A stretch of DNA of 64,000 nt from Athripsodes cinereus (lineage: Eukaryota > Arthropoda > Insecta > Trichoptera > Leptoceridae): contig OX388319.1 of assembly GCA_947579605.1 (NCBI GenBank), positions 2,852,001 to 2,916,000 on the forward strand. Reading direction: 5' to 3'. A program made the position numbers and the translations under genes. This document shows positions 1 through 11,534 of this stretch, piece after piece. The notes under the pieces were generated by a model, which worked only from the letters and a program-made list of their open reading frames with translations, did not search any database and was not told the DNA's origin. Numbering within the stretch: position 1 is the stretch's first letter; every line of letters begins with the position of its first letter.

Positions 1-1810
1 CTGTTCATGAATAAATGAATAAATAAATAAATGTTGTAGATCTCGGCAAAGAAATGGTCTTCCACTTTTTTTGTTAGTTTTCGAGGTGTCATCATTTCAA
101 ATCTTCATTTCAGCGATGAGGTATGCTACTCATCTTGAATTTGGCAAAATATGTACCAACTGTTCATTTCGCTCTGTTCATTCAAGTCTTCCATTATAAA
201 TTTCCACGTATTTTCGAGTAACCTGTAAAATGCAAATGTTAATAATAAAAGTAAAGACATTTGCATATTAATTTTTGCTATAATGTCTACTACCCATTCC
301 GAATGTATTGGTTTTTTCGGTACGTGGAGGATAGCTTGTATGTTCATTACCCCATGTGTGGGATATACCGTGATGATACTATGTATAGTATAACCGGGTT
401 ATTTGGAAGACATCGTATTTTAGCGATAAACTCGCCCTTTATACATTGAATTTTTGAATTGATTGATTGAATTGAACTGATATTTTAATGATATTGTTTT
501 ATTTTGTAATATTGCAAACAGTAATAATAATAAAAAAAGTTCAACTCTGTCTACCTTGCAAAGGTTGTATTTAAAAAGAAAAATATATTTAAATATTATT
601 TATGTTCCAAATTGGCACACAGTAAAAACAGATGTGAAAAAAATCAAATGTAAAATTTTATTGTGTTAGTACACGTTTTCCTATTTTTTCATACACAGAA
701 CTCACTCATGAATTAGGATAGTTTTTTCTAAACATGATTTCATTTAATTCAACATGAAGTTTGAAAAATATTTTCAAACAGATTTCTAAATACGTTTTCA
801 ACTTTTGACATATGAATTGAAATGAGTGGCATTTGCTGTCATATTTGAAATGCTGTATTTCGAATAATGTTTTTTTTTGTTTTAAATCGCAAAATAGAAA
901 AAAAGAGATTAAAAGTTTTATTTTATAATATTTATCTCGTGTGAAATACTAAAACTGAAAACTGTGTTCAACACTTATTGTGTATTAAAATTTTGTAATA
1001 TTAAATATTCAAGATCAAAATAGTATGAACGCGAGCATCACAAAAGTCTCCCTTATTTTCTGTCTGTTTTCAAGTGTCCTGTAAGGGACAGTATTCATCG
1101 TTCTTAAGACAGCTCAATCAGTGATGAGGTACATATTTCACCTATCAACAAACATGCAAGCTGTCCTCTACGCGATAAATAAAATAAAGACATTCAAGAT
1201 GGTTAGCAAACCACATCATTGAATTAAATATATAAAATGTCTTTATTTTTTCGTGCACCTGCCTTTTACAGGACACTTAAAAACTTAAGGAAAAGAGTGG
1301 AAGACCAATTCTTTGCCGGGTGCTCCACGAAATATACCTATACCTATATTTGTGTGTGTGTGTGAATTGTCTATACATGTTATGTTATGTTATGTTATTT
1401 TTTATATTTAAAAACATTATTATCTTACTACAAATTTCTATTTAAAATGTGAAATGTTACTATTTTAAGAGCAGTCACGCTTCATATAAATAAACTGTTT
1501 CATAAAATAACAAATTAGATAATGCTATAAAGTATATAATTTCTGCCTTTTGTAAATTTTATTTAAAGTTTGATATAAATGACAGTGCATAAAAAGTTCA
1601 TAGTATTGTTATCCTTCCATATAACGTTTGCACGTCCTATGTACAAGATGAAAAAATATGTTAGCGAATTTTTCGCTCACGTTTGTTCCTTATTTTTCCC
1701 ACATGTTTTTCATTTGTTTCGAACACGTGACTGTTCTATGTACGTCAGTATTATGTACTAGCGTTAAAGCCGTTTTCGCTCAGAAATATTCAAAAATTTA
1801 TCTATCTATC
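1..1810. other. No gene seen; decayed R1 SINE pieces
   Basis: AT-rich DNA without a supported gene. Decayed R1 pieces are readable at about 45-150 (+), 265-385 (+), 1040-1130 (+) and 1145-1331 (-); the last keeps the AAAATGTCTTTATTTTTTCG and TTTACAGGACAC landmarks and the CTCCACG end. About 400-455 resembles the LINE 3'-UTR family called R11 here (GCGATAAACTCGCCCT). Short GT and TATGT simple repeats lie near 1345-1395. Confidence 0.6.
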
Positions 1811-1812
1811 TA

Positions 1813-1989
1813 CACTGAGAAAAATACTAACGAAATTTCACAACGAATCATTGGTACGTAAGTACTATCAGATTAGGACCAGAGATAGTACAAACGATTC
1901 ATTAGTACGAATCTATAATATTAACTCTTCGCAAACAAGTCGTTGGTAAATTTAATAGGTACTATCTCTGGTCTCTATTTTTCTCAGTG
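1813..1989. mobile_element. TA-flanked MITE with perfect short inverted ends
   Basis: The sequence begins CACTGAGAAAAATA and ends with the exact reverse complement TATTTTTCTCAGTG. Both ends are flanked by TA (1811-1812 and 1990-1991). At 177 bp it has no coding capacity. A TA duplication with short inverted ends fits a mariner-superfamily MITE by established rules, but the superfamily is inferred because no transposase is present. Confidence 0.75.
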
Positions 1990-2127
1990 TATACCTATTT
2001 GTGTGTTGTTTAAACATAATATTATGGCAATTTAATTTACAGATATAGATAACTACACATTTTGAGTTATCATTGTTCTATTTTTGTGTTTATTTATTTA
2101 TATAGGTATTTATTTATATACCTATGC

Positions 2128-2345
2128 TTCATTCTGAACATTGGTTACAAAATTTCAAATCAATCCAAAGTATCATAAAAATATCAGTTATAAAATTCAA
2201 TGTAGAAATACAGTTTCACGATACTGTTATTTGATTTGAAATAATTATTGTAACCAATGTACAGTGAAGAATAAAATAAATATATTAAAAAATACAGAGG
2301 GCGAGTATATCGCTAGAATGCTATGTCTTCCAAATAATTATTTTA
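2128..2345. repeat. Inverted pair of LINE 3'-UTR fragments (R11)
   Basis: About 2128-2165 reads ACATTGGTTACAAAATTTC and about 2226-2273 carries the opposite orientation (TTGTAACCAATGTACAGTG followed by an AATAAA-rich tail). It then continues into AGGGCGAGTATATCGC. Similar sequence recurs at 405-455, 10655-10770, 33927-33965, 43644-43770 and 51508-51640, where it ends in AAATA repeats, as a non-LTR retrotransposon 3' end would. The family assignment is an inference. Confidence 0.45.
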
Positions 2346-2485
2346 TTTCTTTTTTTATTCTTTGTATATTTTATTTTAAATTTTTGATGTGTGTTGTTTC
2401 CAAATTTGTTAATTTATCAGTTGAAGAACTATCACTAAATCACTCGCAAACGAGTGGATGGCCTTGAGAAGAATAGAATAGAAGA

Positions 2486-3525
2486 ACTATCACAAAAAAA
2501 ATCTGCTCAAAAAATAGTAGGTATAGAAAATTAGAAAAACTATGGTACTTTTTATATTTTTGAATGTGCATTTTTAAGGCTTTATCACCATTTGAAAAAA
2601 AAAATTCACACTTTGCTGCATAAAGGTCCACCAGTAGTGGAAAAGGTGTGTGACGTCATCAGATGCTATAGACCAGTGTTTCCCAACCTTTTTCTCCTCG
2701 CGAACCAAAAGTAAAATCCAACAGAATTTGGCGAACCCCCTATGTAGCCGTTAATGATAGGCAAAAAACAATAAAATTTTGTAGAACATTTATTTTACAT
2801 ATTGCACAAACATTAATAAGACTAAAATGATTAATATTAATAAGACTAAAATAAGCTATAAAAATTGATTACAAAATAAATTTAACAAACTGGTTCTTAT
2901 TTCAGCACATGTTCCCTTTGAAAAAGCTCTTAATGGGATATTTTTGGCTGTTTCATGGAACAAAGCAATTGAAAGTTTGGCTCAATATCTGACAATTTCA
3001 GTCTTAGATCAGGTTCTGCATTTAACCTATTTCTATATTTATCTTTCAGATAAGTATATGTTGAAAATTCTTTCTCGCACAGATATGTTGTGCAGAATGG
3101 TAATAGAACGTCTATGTTTTTTTTTGACAGAACAGAATATTCATTTTTTATACTGAGCCAGAAGTTAAATAAGGAGATTCTTTGGCCATTTAAAATCCCG
3201 CCATTACGCTATTATCTTCACGAACCCCCTTTGTACACATAGCGAACCCCCAGGGGTTCGCGAACCACCGGTTGGGAAACAATGCACTATAGACAGTACT
3301 AAGAGTGAAATGTGTGTCAATACAACATAGCGCCTAACGACGTACAAGGGCTAATTCAATGACGCGGCGTTTAAAACATTGACAGAAAATATGGATTTTT
3401 AAAATGAAAATAATGAATGAAAAGTTTTATTTTATCATTTCTTATAAGGATATTCGTGATCAGCGTATATCTATTAATATAAAATGATAAAATATTTTAT
3501 TCATATTCCTCACACAATGCATGTT
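2486..3525. repeat. Repeat R5, copy 1 (interrupted by a hAT-like insertion)
   Basis: This stretch aligns by eye to 6326-7095. Shared landmarks are AAGGTCCACC, GACGTCATCAGA, GCGCCTAACGACGT, GGCTAATTCAAT, GAAAATATGGAT and CTCACAC, with similar spacing. Copy 1 is split at the CTATAGAC site by the element at 2673-3286. No open frame is conserved between the copies, so this is a non-coding repeat of unknown class. Confidence 0.75.
2673..3286. mobile_element. Non-autonomous hAT-like element
   Basis: The left end is CAGTGTTTCCCAACC and the right end contains GGTTGGGAAACAATG, its near reverse complement. CTATAGAC is duplicated at 2665-2672 and 3287-3294, an 8-bp duplication as expected for hAT transposition. 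Subterminal GCGAACC motifs also repeat in both ends (GCGAACCCCC and GGTTCGCGAACC). The element is 614 bp with no recognisable transposase. The right terminus has two or three changed or extra bases. The undisrupted target is visible in the other R5 copy near 6510. Confidence 0.85.
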
Positions 3526-4331
3526 TCCCATTGTAGGTATAATATTTTAAATTTGTAAAAAGTCTGTCGATATGCCACATAAAATAAAATAATATAGAGT
3601 AAAGTACCTACCTATGTGGTACTATTTTTTTTGTATTAGATATAACAGTAATCTTTTTAAGTAAGTACCTATGGTGGATATGAGGGATATGAAAGAGAAA
3701 AATTATGTACATACGTGCATGAGAGATGGAATGACTTAAAGAAGAAACGATTTATTTGAAGTTAAGGTGTGTAGGTGTCATATATTTATTTTTATATTAA
3801 AATACTTGCTAAGATGGTATTGTTCGTTCTATAACTATCCCTTCTTTATGTTATTTCTGATATTTTCTTTCTTTTATAAAAAAAAATTTGGTATTACTTA
3901 ATCATTTCATTATTAAATAGGTAAGTGTTTACTAATGATCTGAAGTATATATAGTAATTCAGTACCTGAGAGCCATTAGGACTCAAGTGCATTTTTGACA
4001 AAAATGACAAATTTACAAAAAAAACGGAAATAACACAATAGTCGTGTGTCTTAACTACAGAAATGCTTAGTGTCTATACTATAGGGTCTATGTAATGAGC
4101 TGTATATACTATATACAGCTTATTAATAGTAAAATGTTGAGATTTTTTCGATTAAAAAATTGAATTTGAAAATGACATTTTAGAATGGCTCCTCAGGCAC
4201 AGATTATAATTTCATGTAGACACTACCTCTGAACCAGCTGTACCTATTGAGGTACTTAGCTCATTGTATGAAAATTTTGTTAACTGTATATTTTCTTGAG
4301 TAAATCAACTTTCATGCATGGTTGAGTATTA
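3526..4331. other. No gene seen
   Basis: AT-rich sequence with several TACCTA-type motifs and no supported ORF or recognised repeat. Confidence 0.5.
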
Positions 4332-4582
4332 ACTACTACTACTACACCATCACGGCATATCCCACAAGTGGGGTAGCCAGCAGAACAGTTGCATGTAATA
4401 AAAATGCTGCCCGTCTTCCTTGTGCCAATACAAAATTATGACATTCAAGATGGGTGGTAAGCTACATCGCTGAATTTCAGATTTAATATGTCTTTATTTT
4501 TTCGAACATCTGCCTTTTACAGTACACCCGAAAACTTACGTAAAAGAGTGGGAGTCCCATTTCTTTACCGGATGCTCCACGG
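4332..4582 (-). mobile_element. R1 SINE-like element, near full length
   Basis: Reverse-strand copy running from the TAG-repeat tail (read here as CTACTACTACTAC) through CATCACGGCATATCCCACAA and the central CTTTTACAGTACAC block to CTCCACGG. Compared with the best copies (36383, 46791) it is full length with scattered substitutions. R1 has no open frame. It ends in a trinucleotide tail and shows short target duplications in good copies, which is why I call it SINE-like. Confidence 0.8.
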
Positions 4583-4663
4583 CCTAGTATTAAGCAGATC
4601 AACTAAATGTAATTTAATATAATTAATGGTATTACTATAATTATGATATTTTTATATTTATTT

Positions 4664-4801
4664 AGGATGAGTGGAAAACCTCATCGCTGAGTTTAAGATA
4701 TAAAATGTCTTTATTGTTTTCGAATGTCTGCCTTTTACAGTACACTCGGAAACTTTCCGAAAAGAGTGAGAGATCAATGCATTGCCAGGTTCTCCACGGA
4801 A
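4664..4801 (-). mobile_element. R1 SINE-like element, 5' half
   Basis: Reverse-strand partial copy from AGGATGAGTGG through CCTCATCGCTGAG and AAAATGTCTTTATTG to TTCTCCACGG. The tail half is missing. It lies 80 bp beyond the previous copy in the same orientation. Confidence 0.75.
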
Positions 4802-5282
4802 TAAATAATATTACATACCTTTATACTTTTGAAAGTTCAACAACTGAAGTACCTACACTGTTTTTTGCTTTTAAATAAAATTAAACTTTAGAAACTCGGT
4901 ATAACTTTTCTGCTATTGAATTAAATGAAAAAAAAATAAGATAAAAAACACAGAAAATAGTTGCGAGCTTAGAAAGATAGTAAGAACTCTAATCTGTGGT
5001 TAGTTACCTTACAAAATGTCAAACAAGAAAGTACTACGGAGCTTAAAAGCTTAATAAGAAATCCAAGATTTTCTTTTTAAGTAAATTGTTGTATGTTCCA
5101 ACTGCTTTGAGATTACTTGTAATTAAGTTTAATTAACGTTGAAGTGATTAATTTTTATTTTCTGCATTCTAACAGCCAGTTCCATAAAAAATTAAAGCCA
5201 ATTTTCTCGGAAAAAAGCTTACATTGTTACCAAAAGAATTTTAATAGATTTTATTCCGCGAAAGTTTAATCAGAATTTAAAA

Positions 5283-5371
5283 TTTGAAATGTCTTTACTT
5301 TTTTTGAACACCTATCTTTTACGGAACTCTCGAAAACTTACGGAAAAGGTGGCAGACTAATTTATTCTCGG
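5283..5371 (-). mobile_element. R1 fragment
   Basis: Reverse-strand fragment with GAAATGTCTTTAC, TCGAAAACTTACGGAAAAG and a diverged first block. Old and truncated. Confidence 0.6.
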
Positions 5372-6076
5372 TTATGAATTATTTATTCATTCGACATTTA
5401 ATTATTTAGTCTACAACGTAGTTTTTTAGTCTACTAGTGGAACACTTGTTTTCTAGTCTCTCGTTTAAATATTTCCAATTGTCGAGTGTAGAATTTCGAT
5501 TAAGTGGAAGTTTCCAAACATCTGAGGTATCCGGGTGGACGGTGGGTCTCCTTCAACTCTGTTAATTCAAAAGGCACACTATCCATAAATACTTTTATGA
5601 TTTCTTACATATTCCACAGCCTGAATCTAATTTGCATTAAACAATTGAGAACTTTGACTTTTACAAGAGCTTTATTCTATCTATCTGATAGATGATTCAA
5701 ATGTGAGAAATTCGTATCTAAAACAATTAAGCAAATTTTATCTCTTTGGAATCTTAATTAATTAAATTTATTCCCGAAAGCAATCGCAAGATCATGGTAA
5801 TAAATCTACTTATTTGACATCTCAATTAGACAACCATGCAATATAACACTGTGTAAAATCTAATCAGAAAAAGTGAGAAAGGTGTCTCAAAGAATGGCGG
5901 AAAATTGATGAACGTTGTCGTTCATGGACACCGAAAATGATCATTTAAGTCAGGCTTGAGTCAAATCGTTGGGACGCTCTTCTCTTTCTTCCGAATTTCC
6001 AATCGAGATGTTTGAAATGAGATAAATTTATGAACGAATAAATAAAAATGAAATTTTTTATATTTATTTACAACCA
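5372..6076. other. No gene seen
   Basis: AT-rich, with no supported gene. A short frame at 5504-5695 has no recognisable domain and no splice or codon support. Confidence 0.5.
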
Positions 6077-6316
6077 GATCATGACGTTTTCCACAAATGG
6101 GGTAGCACGTGGACCAAAACATCTAATAAACATGCATGTTGTCGTCTTCGAGACAATAAAAGTTCAGACATTCAGTAGGGTGGGCCAACCTCATCTCCGA
6201 ATTGAAGATGTAAAATTTCTTTATACGTGATGTATAACGAATACCAGCCTTTTACAGGACATTTGAAAACTTACTGAAAAGAGCGAGAGACTTATTCTTC
6301 GCCGGTGACTCGATAA
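6077..6316 (-). mobile_element. R1 SINE-like element, diverged
   Basis: Reverse-strand copy recognised by GGGGTAGCACGTGGACC, CCTCATCTCCGAATTGAAGA, CCTTTTACAGGACATTTG and GAGCGAGAGAC. The tail is lost. Confidence 0.7.
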
Positions 6317-6325
6317 ATACAATGG

Positions 6326-7095
6326 GGAACTTTCACAAAAAAAAATTCAGCTCGAAAAATAGTAAGTACAGAAAATTAGAAAAATTATGGTGCTTTTTTA
6401 CATTTATAATTGTGCGTTTTTAAGGCTTTTATCACCCTTTTGAAAAAACAATTTTCGCACTTCATTGCAAAAAGGTCCACCCATAGCGGAACAGTGGGTG
6501 ATGTCATCAGAAGCTATAGACAGTACTATGAGTCAAATGCGTGCCAATACAACTTAGCGCCTAACGACGTCACAACCGGCTAATTCAATAACATGGCGTT
6601 TAAAAATTAAACAGAAAATATGGATCATATTTATTAATTGTGTCGGTGCACACGTAGTAGAATTCCATAATAATGCAATTTGAAACAAGTGTTCTTTCTA
6701 CTATTGTTTGTTAATTCGCAAAGAGACGTCTTTCGACTTATAAGGTCATTATCAATCTGAATTGTTTACAACTATTCATCGGCTGTTTATATAGTGTTTA
6801 CTACAAGTCAATGAATTTCTTTTGTAGTAAACACTATATAAACAGCCGATGAATAGTTGTAAACAATTCAGATTGATAATGACCTTATAAGTCGAAAGAC
6901 GTCTCTCTGCGAATTAACAAACAATAGTAGAAAGGAACACTTGTTTCAAATTGCATTAGAAAATATGGATTTATAAAATGAAAATAATGAATGAAAAGTA
7001 TTTTTTATCGTTTTTTATTAGGATATTTGTGATAAGCGTATATTTAGTAATAAAAAAATGATAACATTTATTCAAATTCCTCACACATGCATGTA
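6326..7095. repeat. Repeat R5, copy 2 (interrupted by a foldback insertion)
   Basis: Aligns to 2486-3525. It keeps the uninterrupted GCTATAGACAGTAC site that carries a hAT-like insertion in copy 1, and is itself interrupted at AGAAAATATGGAT by the foldback at 6626-6957. The two copies therefore serve as each other's empty-site control. Confidence 0.75.
6626..6957. mobile_element. Snap-back element R6 with hammerhead-like motif
   Basis: A 332-bp insertion flanked by a 13-bp duplication AGAAAATATGGAT (6613-6625 and 6958-6970). It starts with about 46 unique bases (TGTCGGTGCACACGTAGTAG region). Two near-perfect inverted arms then follow, 6672-6806 and 6822-6957, with a 15-nt loop. In the right arm I read TTGATAAT, a short GAC/GTC stem, GAAA at 6894-6897, the self-complementary AGACGTCT at 6897-6904 and C at 6905. 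This matches a hammerhead layout with C3 and G8 replaced by T and A, a pair known to interact. Related fragments lie at 11935-12075, 46735-47150 and 54750-54840. A Penelope-like origin is inferred from the hammerhead motif and variable duplications; no reverse transcriptase is present. Confidence 0.7.
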
Positions 7096-8050
7096 TAACA
7101 AGAGCGAAAAAAAGGAAATTTACTGATGAAGATTCCTTTCAGCCAACCCTCATTTATTCAAAGAAAGGTCTATTCGCTTATGTATTCAAGGCATAGTTCT
7201 ACAACTATAATAATAATTCATAACATTATTACATACTACACATTATTCAATCCCCAGGTACGGAATCAAAAAGCCAATGGGGCCCTATTGTTTGCTATAT
7301 GTGTCTTTAACACTCACAATGGATAATATATGTAACAATAAAGGCTTCCTCATTTAGTATGGACGAAGCGTTATTGCCAAAATGCTAAATCAATATTGTT
7401 TTAGTCCATTTCAAATACCCAACTATACTTGTACTAAAAGATGTAATGTGGATAAATTCTGAATTATTTTTTGTTGGAAGGCTCTGAAAATTTGATTACC
7501 CATGTCTTTTATCCTTTATTTCTAAAATCCTTATCTTTTCTTGAAGCACTATTGTGAATACTAAAAACGCAAGGCAATTTTTCTTGTAAAAGTTGTTATT
7601 TATGATAAGTTTTCAAAAGTATTGACCTTAGAACTAGAGGTATTTGAAATTCAAATTACATAACTTTGAGAATAAAAATATTTTTAGTTACTTAGATCCA
7701 ATATTTGATTGTATCCTCAGGCTGATCTACTATTCTGAGCTAGCCCTTTATTTGATTACAAATCCTTTTACCTATATTAATACACTAACATATTTTACAC
7801 CGAAATGTAAAAGACAGATAAAGTGACATTAAATTACGTTGTATTACTTTAAATTTATCTTTTATTATATTAAAAGGTATTTTTGTCATCATTATCAATT
7901 TAAAATGATCAATTTTATTTAAAAATGACGATGAAAATATGTACATAGCTATAAAAACTATTACAAGTCACCGAAGTGTGATCAATATGTCCATTACATT
8001 TTAGTGTAAAATAGTTGTGCTATATTGCAGTTTATTTAATGATAATATAC
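7096..8050. other. No gene seen
   Basis: AT-rich. Short frames near 7126-7326 and 7644-7826 have biased, low-information composition and no domain or splice support. Confidence 0.5.
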
Positions 8051-8055
8051 ATTTT

Positions 8056-8309
8056 ATCCCGTGGAGCACCCGGTAAAGAATTGGTCTCCCACTCTTCTCC
8101 ATAAGTTTTCGAGTGTCCTGTAAAAGGCAGGTGTTCGAAAAAATAAGACACTTTACATCTTAAATTCAGCGATGAGGTTTGCCACCCATCCTGAATGTCT
8201 TGATTTTATATTGGCACGGAGAAGACAGCTTGCATGTTTTATATGCGGTTGGTCTGCTGGCTGCCCCACTTGTGGGATATGCCGTGATGGTATAGTAGTA
8301 GTAGTAGTA
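8056..8309 (+). mobile_element. R1 SINE-like element, full length
   Basis: Good-quality copy starting GTGGAGCACCCGGTAAAGAA. It contains GAGTGTCCTGTAAAAGGCAG, TTCAGCGATGAGG, CACCCATCCTGAATGTC and GGATATGCCGTGATGGTATA, and ends in five TAG units. The flanks ATTTTATCC and ATTTAATCC could be an imperfect 9-bp target duplication. Confidence 0.85.
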
Positions 8310-10480
8310 TATTTAATCCAATAAAGGGCTTATTCAGGATAAGGGCAAACTAAAATATCAGAGCCTAAACAAGCTTTTAAATGTTTTCAACCGGTTTCAA
8401 ATTAATCTTTCTAATTCAGGTGGTTTGCCGTAATTGAATTCATACACACTTGAAATTTGGTTTCCATTTGGACTATTGCCATTTCAAGGAGTTTTAATTA
8501 ATTAAGATCCCGAAACGGAAATATATACTTTTCCATTTGGAAACTAGATTCATACATTTAGAGATATTCTACGCAAATTCACTCACTTCAATCGATACCA
8601 ATCCTAAGGTTAGTCAAAATTTATCAAGAAACTTTAAGATGAAAAAGCTCTTCTTTTTTAACCAATTTTTATTAAAATTTAGATTATAAAAAATGAAACA
8701 CTGTACAACTTTCATTTTTTATTACTTACCTAAATTAAAAAAAAAACTTTCATAGTATTTCCTCTTAACGTTAGCTAAAAGTTATCAACTTTTATTAGAA
8801 ATCGCTGCCGAGAACGTCGTATTACTCGCATCGTTATATTGTTACACGACATCTCTATTATATTTAGAATATTTACTAATTTTATATTGCTTAATTTGAT
8901 TTGGGCACAACAGCTTTCCGAAAGTGATCACTTAAGCCAGTCTAGAGCCAATTCGTAAGCGTTGGGATGCCTTTCTCACTTATTCGTCAGATTATATTTT
9001 GCACAATGTTACATTGTGTAAACATGGTTCTCCAATCAAGATGTCTAATTAGTTCCGTAATCTTTATATACATTAATACTATGGTAATTTAAAACAGAGA
9101 TAGTTGAAGCACGAATCTTAACTATAAATTGAAATAATAATTGTGATTGTACAATTTGCATATTTTATGAACTACGTATGTATTATTGTTCATTGAGTGA
9201 CTCTGACACTGAACAAAGTTTGTTCTAATACAATATCCAATCTCGATATGGGTAATTGTAAATTCAACGTACAAAGGTATTCATTAGTAATTTGTTTCCT
9301 ACATAAAATTTAATAGGTACATTACAAACAATGATCTTTACTATAGATTGGAAATTCAAAGGATAAATTGTAATGCGACCAATCAAACTTTGCGTCCAAT
9401 TTTATTTCATATCTATTAGTTTTCAACAAGCGTTGGTTTAAAAAGATGCACTCATATAATTATATCTCCCTAAATCCCCTACTAATAGATGCATTTACAA
9501 AAATATGATATTGTTGATTCAGTATTTTAATTTATAATATAATATTATTGTTAGTGCATATATTAGAACTGCATCTTTTCACAACAATCACCAATGTTTT
9601 TTTACATTATCATGCTCGTATCGGTACGTACGTAATTATATTTTGTGTTGCAGACTTGAAGGACATTCATTGTTTTTTAATGTAAAGATATTTTAATTGC
9701 TTCAACAGGTATAAAAACAACCGATTAGTAGAAAAGAGACCATCACCATCTTAATATTATAGAAATGAAACAACATAACATTTTTTTTACGCGGCGGCAG
9801 AATTGCCATCCACACTTCTCAGAATTACATATACAACCAGATAAGTCTCTATATGATCAGTCATGGTCACACAATAACTTAACAGTCTAATGCCGGGAAA
9901 AATTCACCTATCCAGATATACAGGATATCAAAGGATTAGGCTCAGAACGCGGGTTCTAAATACCAGCATTGTGCCTGAAATATCTGTTTTCAAAAACTTT
10001 TTTACAATATTACAAGTGTTTATTATAATAGATTTTTGAATTTTATTTTAATATGTACAAATTAATTAATTGTTATTATAAAAATTAATATATTATTATT
10101 TCTACTATAAATTAATTGTTTTGACATTTCAATTATTAATTAATTTATTTTAAGTTTTTTCTTCCATCTATGTACGTAACATCTCCTTACTTTATTTCAA
10201 TTATATATTCTTGATATATTAAAAAAACATTTTATTGACAATGCTGACACTATAATGTTTTCATCCATAATAGAATCATTGGATTTGACCAATTTTATAT
10301 TCAAAGTTCAAATTCGTTTATTTCCTCAAATAAGCATAAACAATAAAAAAAAGTTCAAATATCCATAATATCCTAATAAAACTAATTCCACTTTGCCACC
10401 TCACTAGGCTTAAGCCTGTGTCGAGGCTGACAGTACAATCAGTAATAAATATGTGCAAGAAACAAATATACGAAAAAATT
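8310..10480. other. No gene seen
   Basis: Over 2 kb of AT-rich sequence without a supported ORF, RNA gene or recognised repeat. Very AT-rich TTAATTAA-type tracts occur near 10030-10160. Confidence 0.5.
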
Positions 10481-10573
10481 TGGAATTAAAAAATACATAG
10501 GTACAGTCCTAAATTTTCACCCTTCTACCATCAATGTTTATGGTAGAACAACGTTTGCCGGGTAAGCTAGACA
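10480..10573 (+). mobile_element. Helitron-like 3' end fragment
   Basis: Shares CACCCTTCTACCATCAA-type sequence and the terminus AACGTTTGCCGGGTAAGCTAG with the better copy ending near 20827. The CTAG terminus is the expected Helitron 3' signature. Truncated, with no Rep/helicase present. Confidence 0.5.
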
Positions 10574-10609
10574 AATTATACATTTTGTAACATCGGTTCT
10601 ATGAATATA

Positions 10610-10775
10610 GTTAACCAGTTTATTTGTTTATTTATTTATTATATTCTTCACTGTACATTGGTTGCAATATTACATAGTAAAATAGTGTCATAAAAATAAC
10701 AGTTATACAATAATTCAATGTACAGAGGGCGAGTTTATCGCTAAAATGCGATGTCTTCCAACTAACCCTTTATTG
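10610..10775 (-). mobile_element. LINE 3'-UTR-like fragment R11
   Basis: Read on the minus strand it ends in an ATTTATTTATTT-derived A-rich tail. It contains the GGGCGAGTTTATCGCTAAAA motif on the plus strand, shared with copies at 2285, 33927, 43660 and 51520. No coding part is left. Confidence 0.45.
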
Positions 10776-11082
10776 CGTCAATGATTTCAATGAGAAGATT
10801 GTAACTATTCAAGTACATTATTCAGATGGTTCTAATAATCATATCTACGTCCTGCTATCTGAAATTCATGTGGAGTAACTATTGAGCTATTGAGTATGTA
10901 TTCAATAAAATCTATTTCTAGTCTTACTATGTAAGCACCAGTACAGCTAATATTGAATTAAAGGTACTCCCGAACGTTGTATGAATCAATAATGCACGTA
11001 ATTTTTATGGAGCTATGTACACTGTAGATAATAATTGAAACTACCTTTTCTATCCGTTAGATTGTATTAGCAAAACGTTATA

Positions 11083-11478
11083 TTACAATACCATCAAAGC
11101 ATATATCCCAAGTGGAGCAGCCAGCAGACCAACCAAATGCTATAAACATGGAAGCTCCGTGCTAACAAAAAATAAGACAATTAGGATGATTTTATTTTAT
11201 TTTATTTTTATTTTTACAATATTTAGAATCAAACAGTCGTTACACAATATGTTGACAATTGATGATGACGATGATTTTGGTTGATTTTATTTTGACACCG
11301 TTCAACAGTCCCTAGACCGTCTTAAGGGCGCCAATGAACGCAGGATGGGTGGAAAACATCATCGCTGATTTTAATATGTAAAATTTCTTTAATTTTTCAA
11401 ACATTTGCCTATTAAAAGAGAATCGAAAACTTACGGAAAAGAGTGAGAAACCAATTATCTGACAAATGCTCTACAGAA
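11083..11478 (-). mobile_element. R1 element split by a small insertion
   Basis: Reverse-strand R1 in two parts: tail half at 11083-11188 and 5' half at 11342-11478. AGGATG is repeated at 11183-11188 and 11342-11347 and brackets a 153-bp insert. The insert begins with TTTTATTTTATT-type sequence, i.e. an A-rich tail in minus orientation, which suggests a retroposed LINE/SINE 3' end. Confidence 0.7.
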
Positions 11479-11534
11479 AGCCAACTTAATATTATCTATA
11501 ACAAAAAAAAAATGGACAGTTTATATATAGTGTC

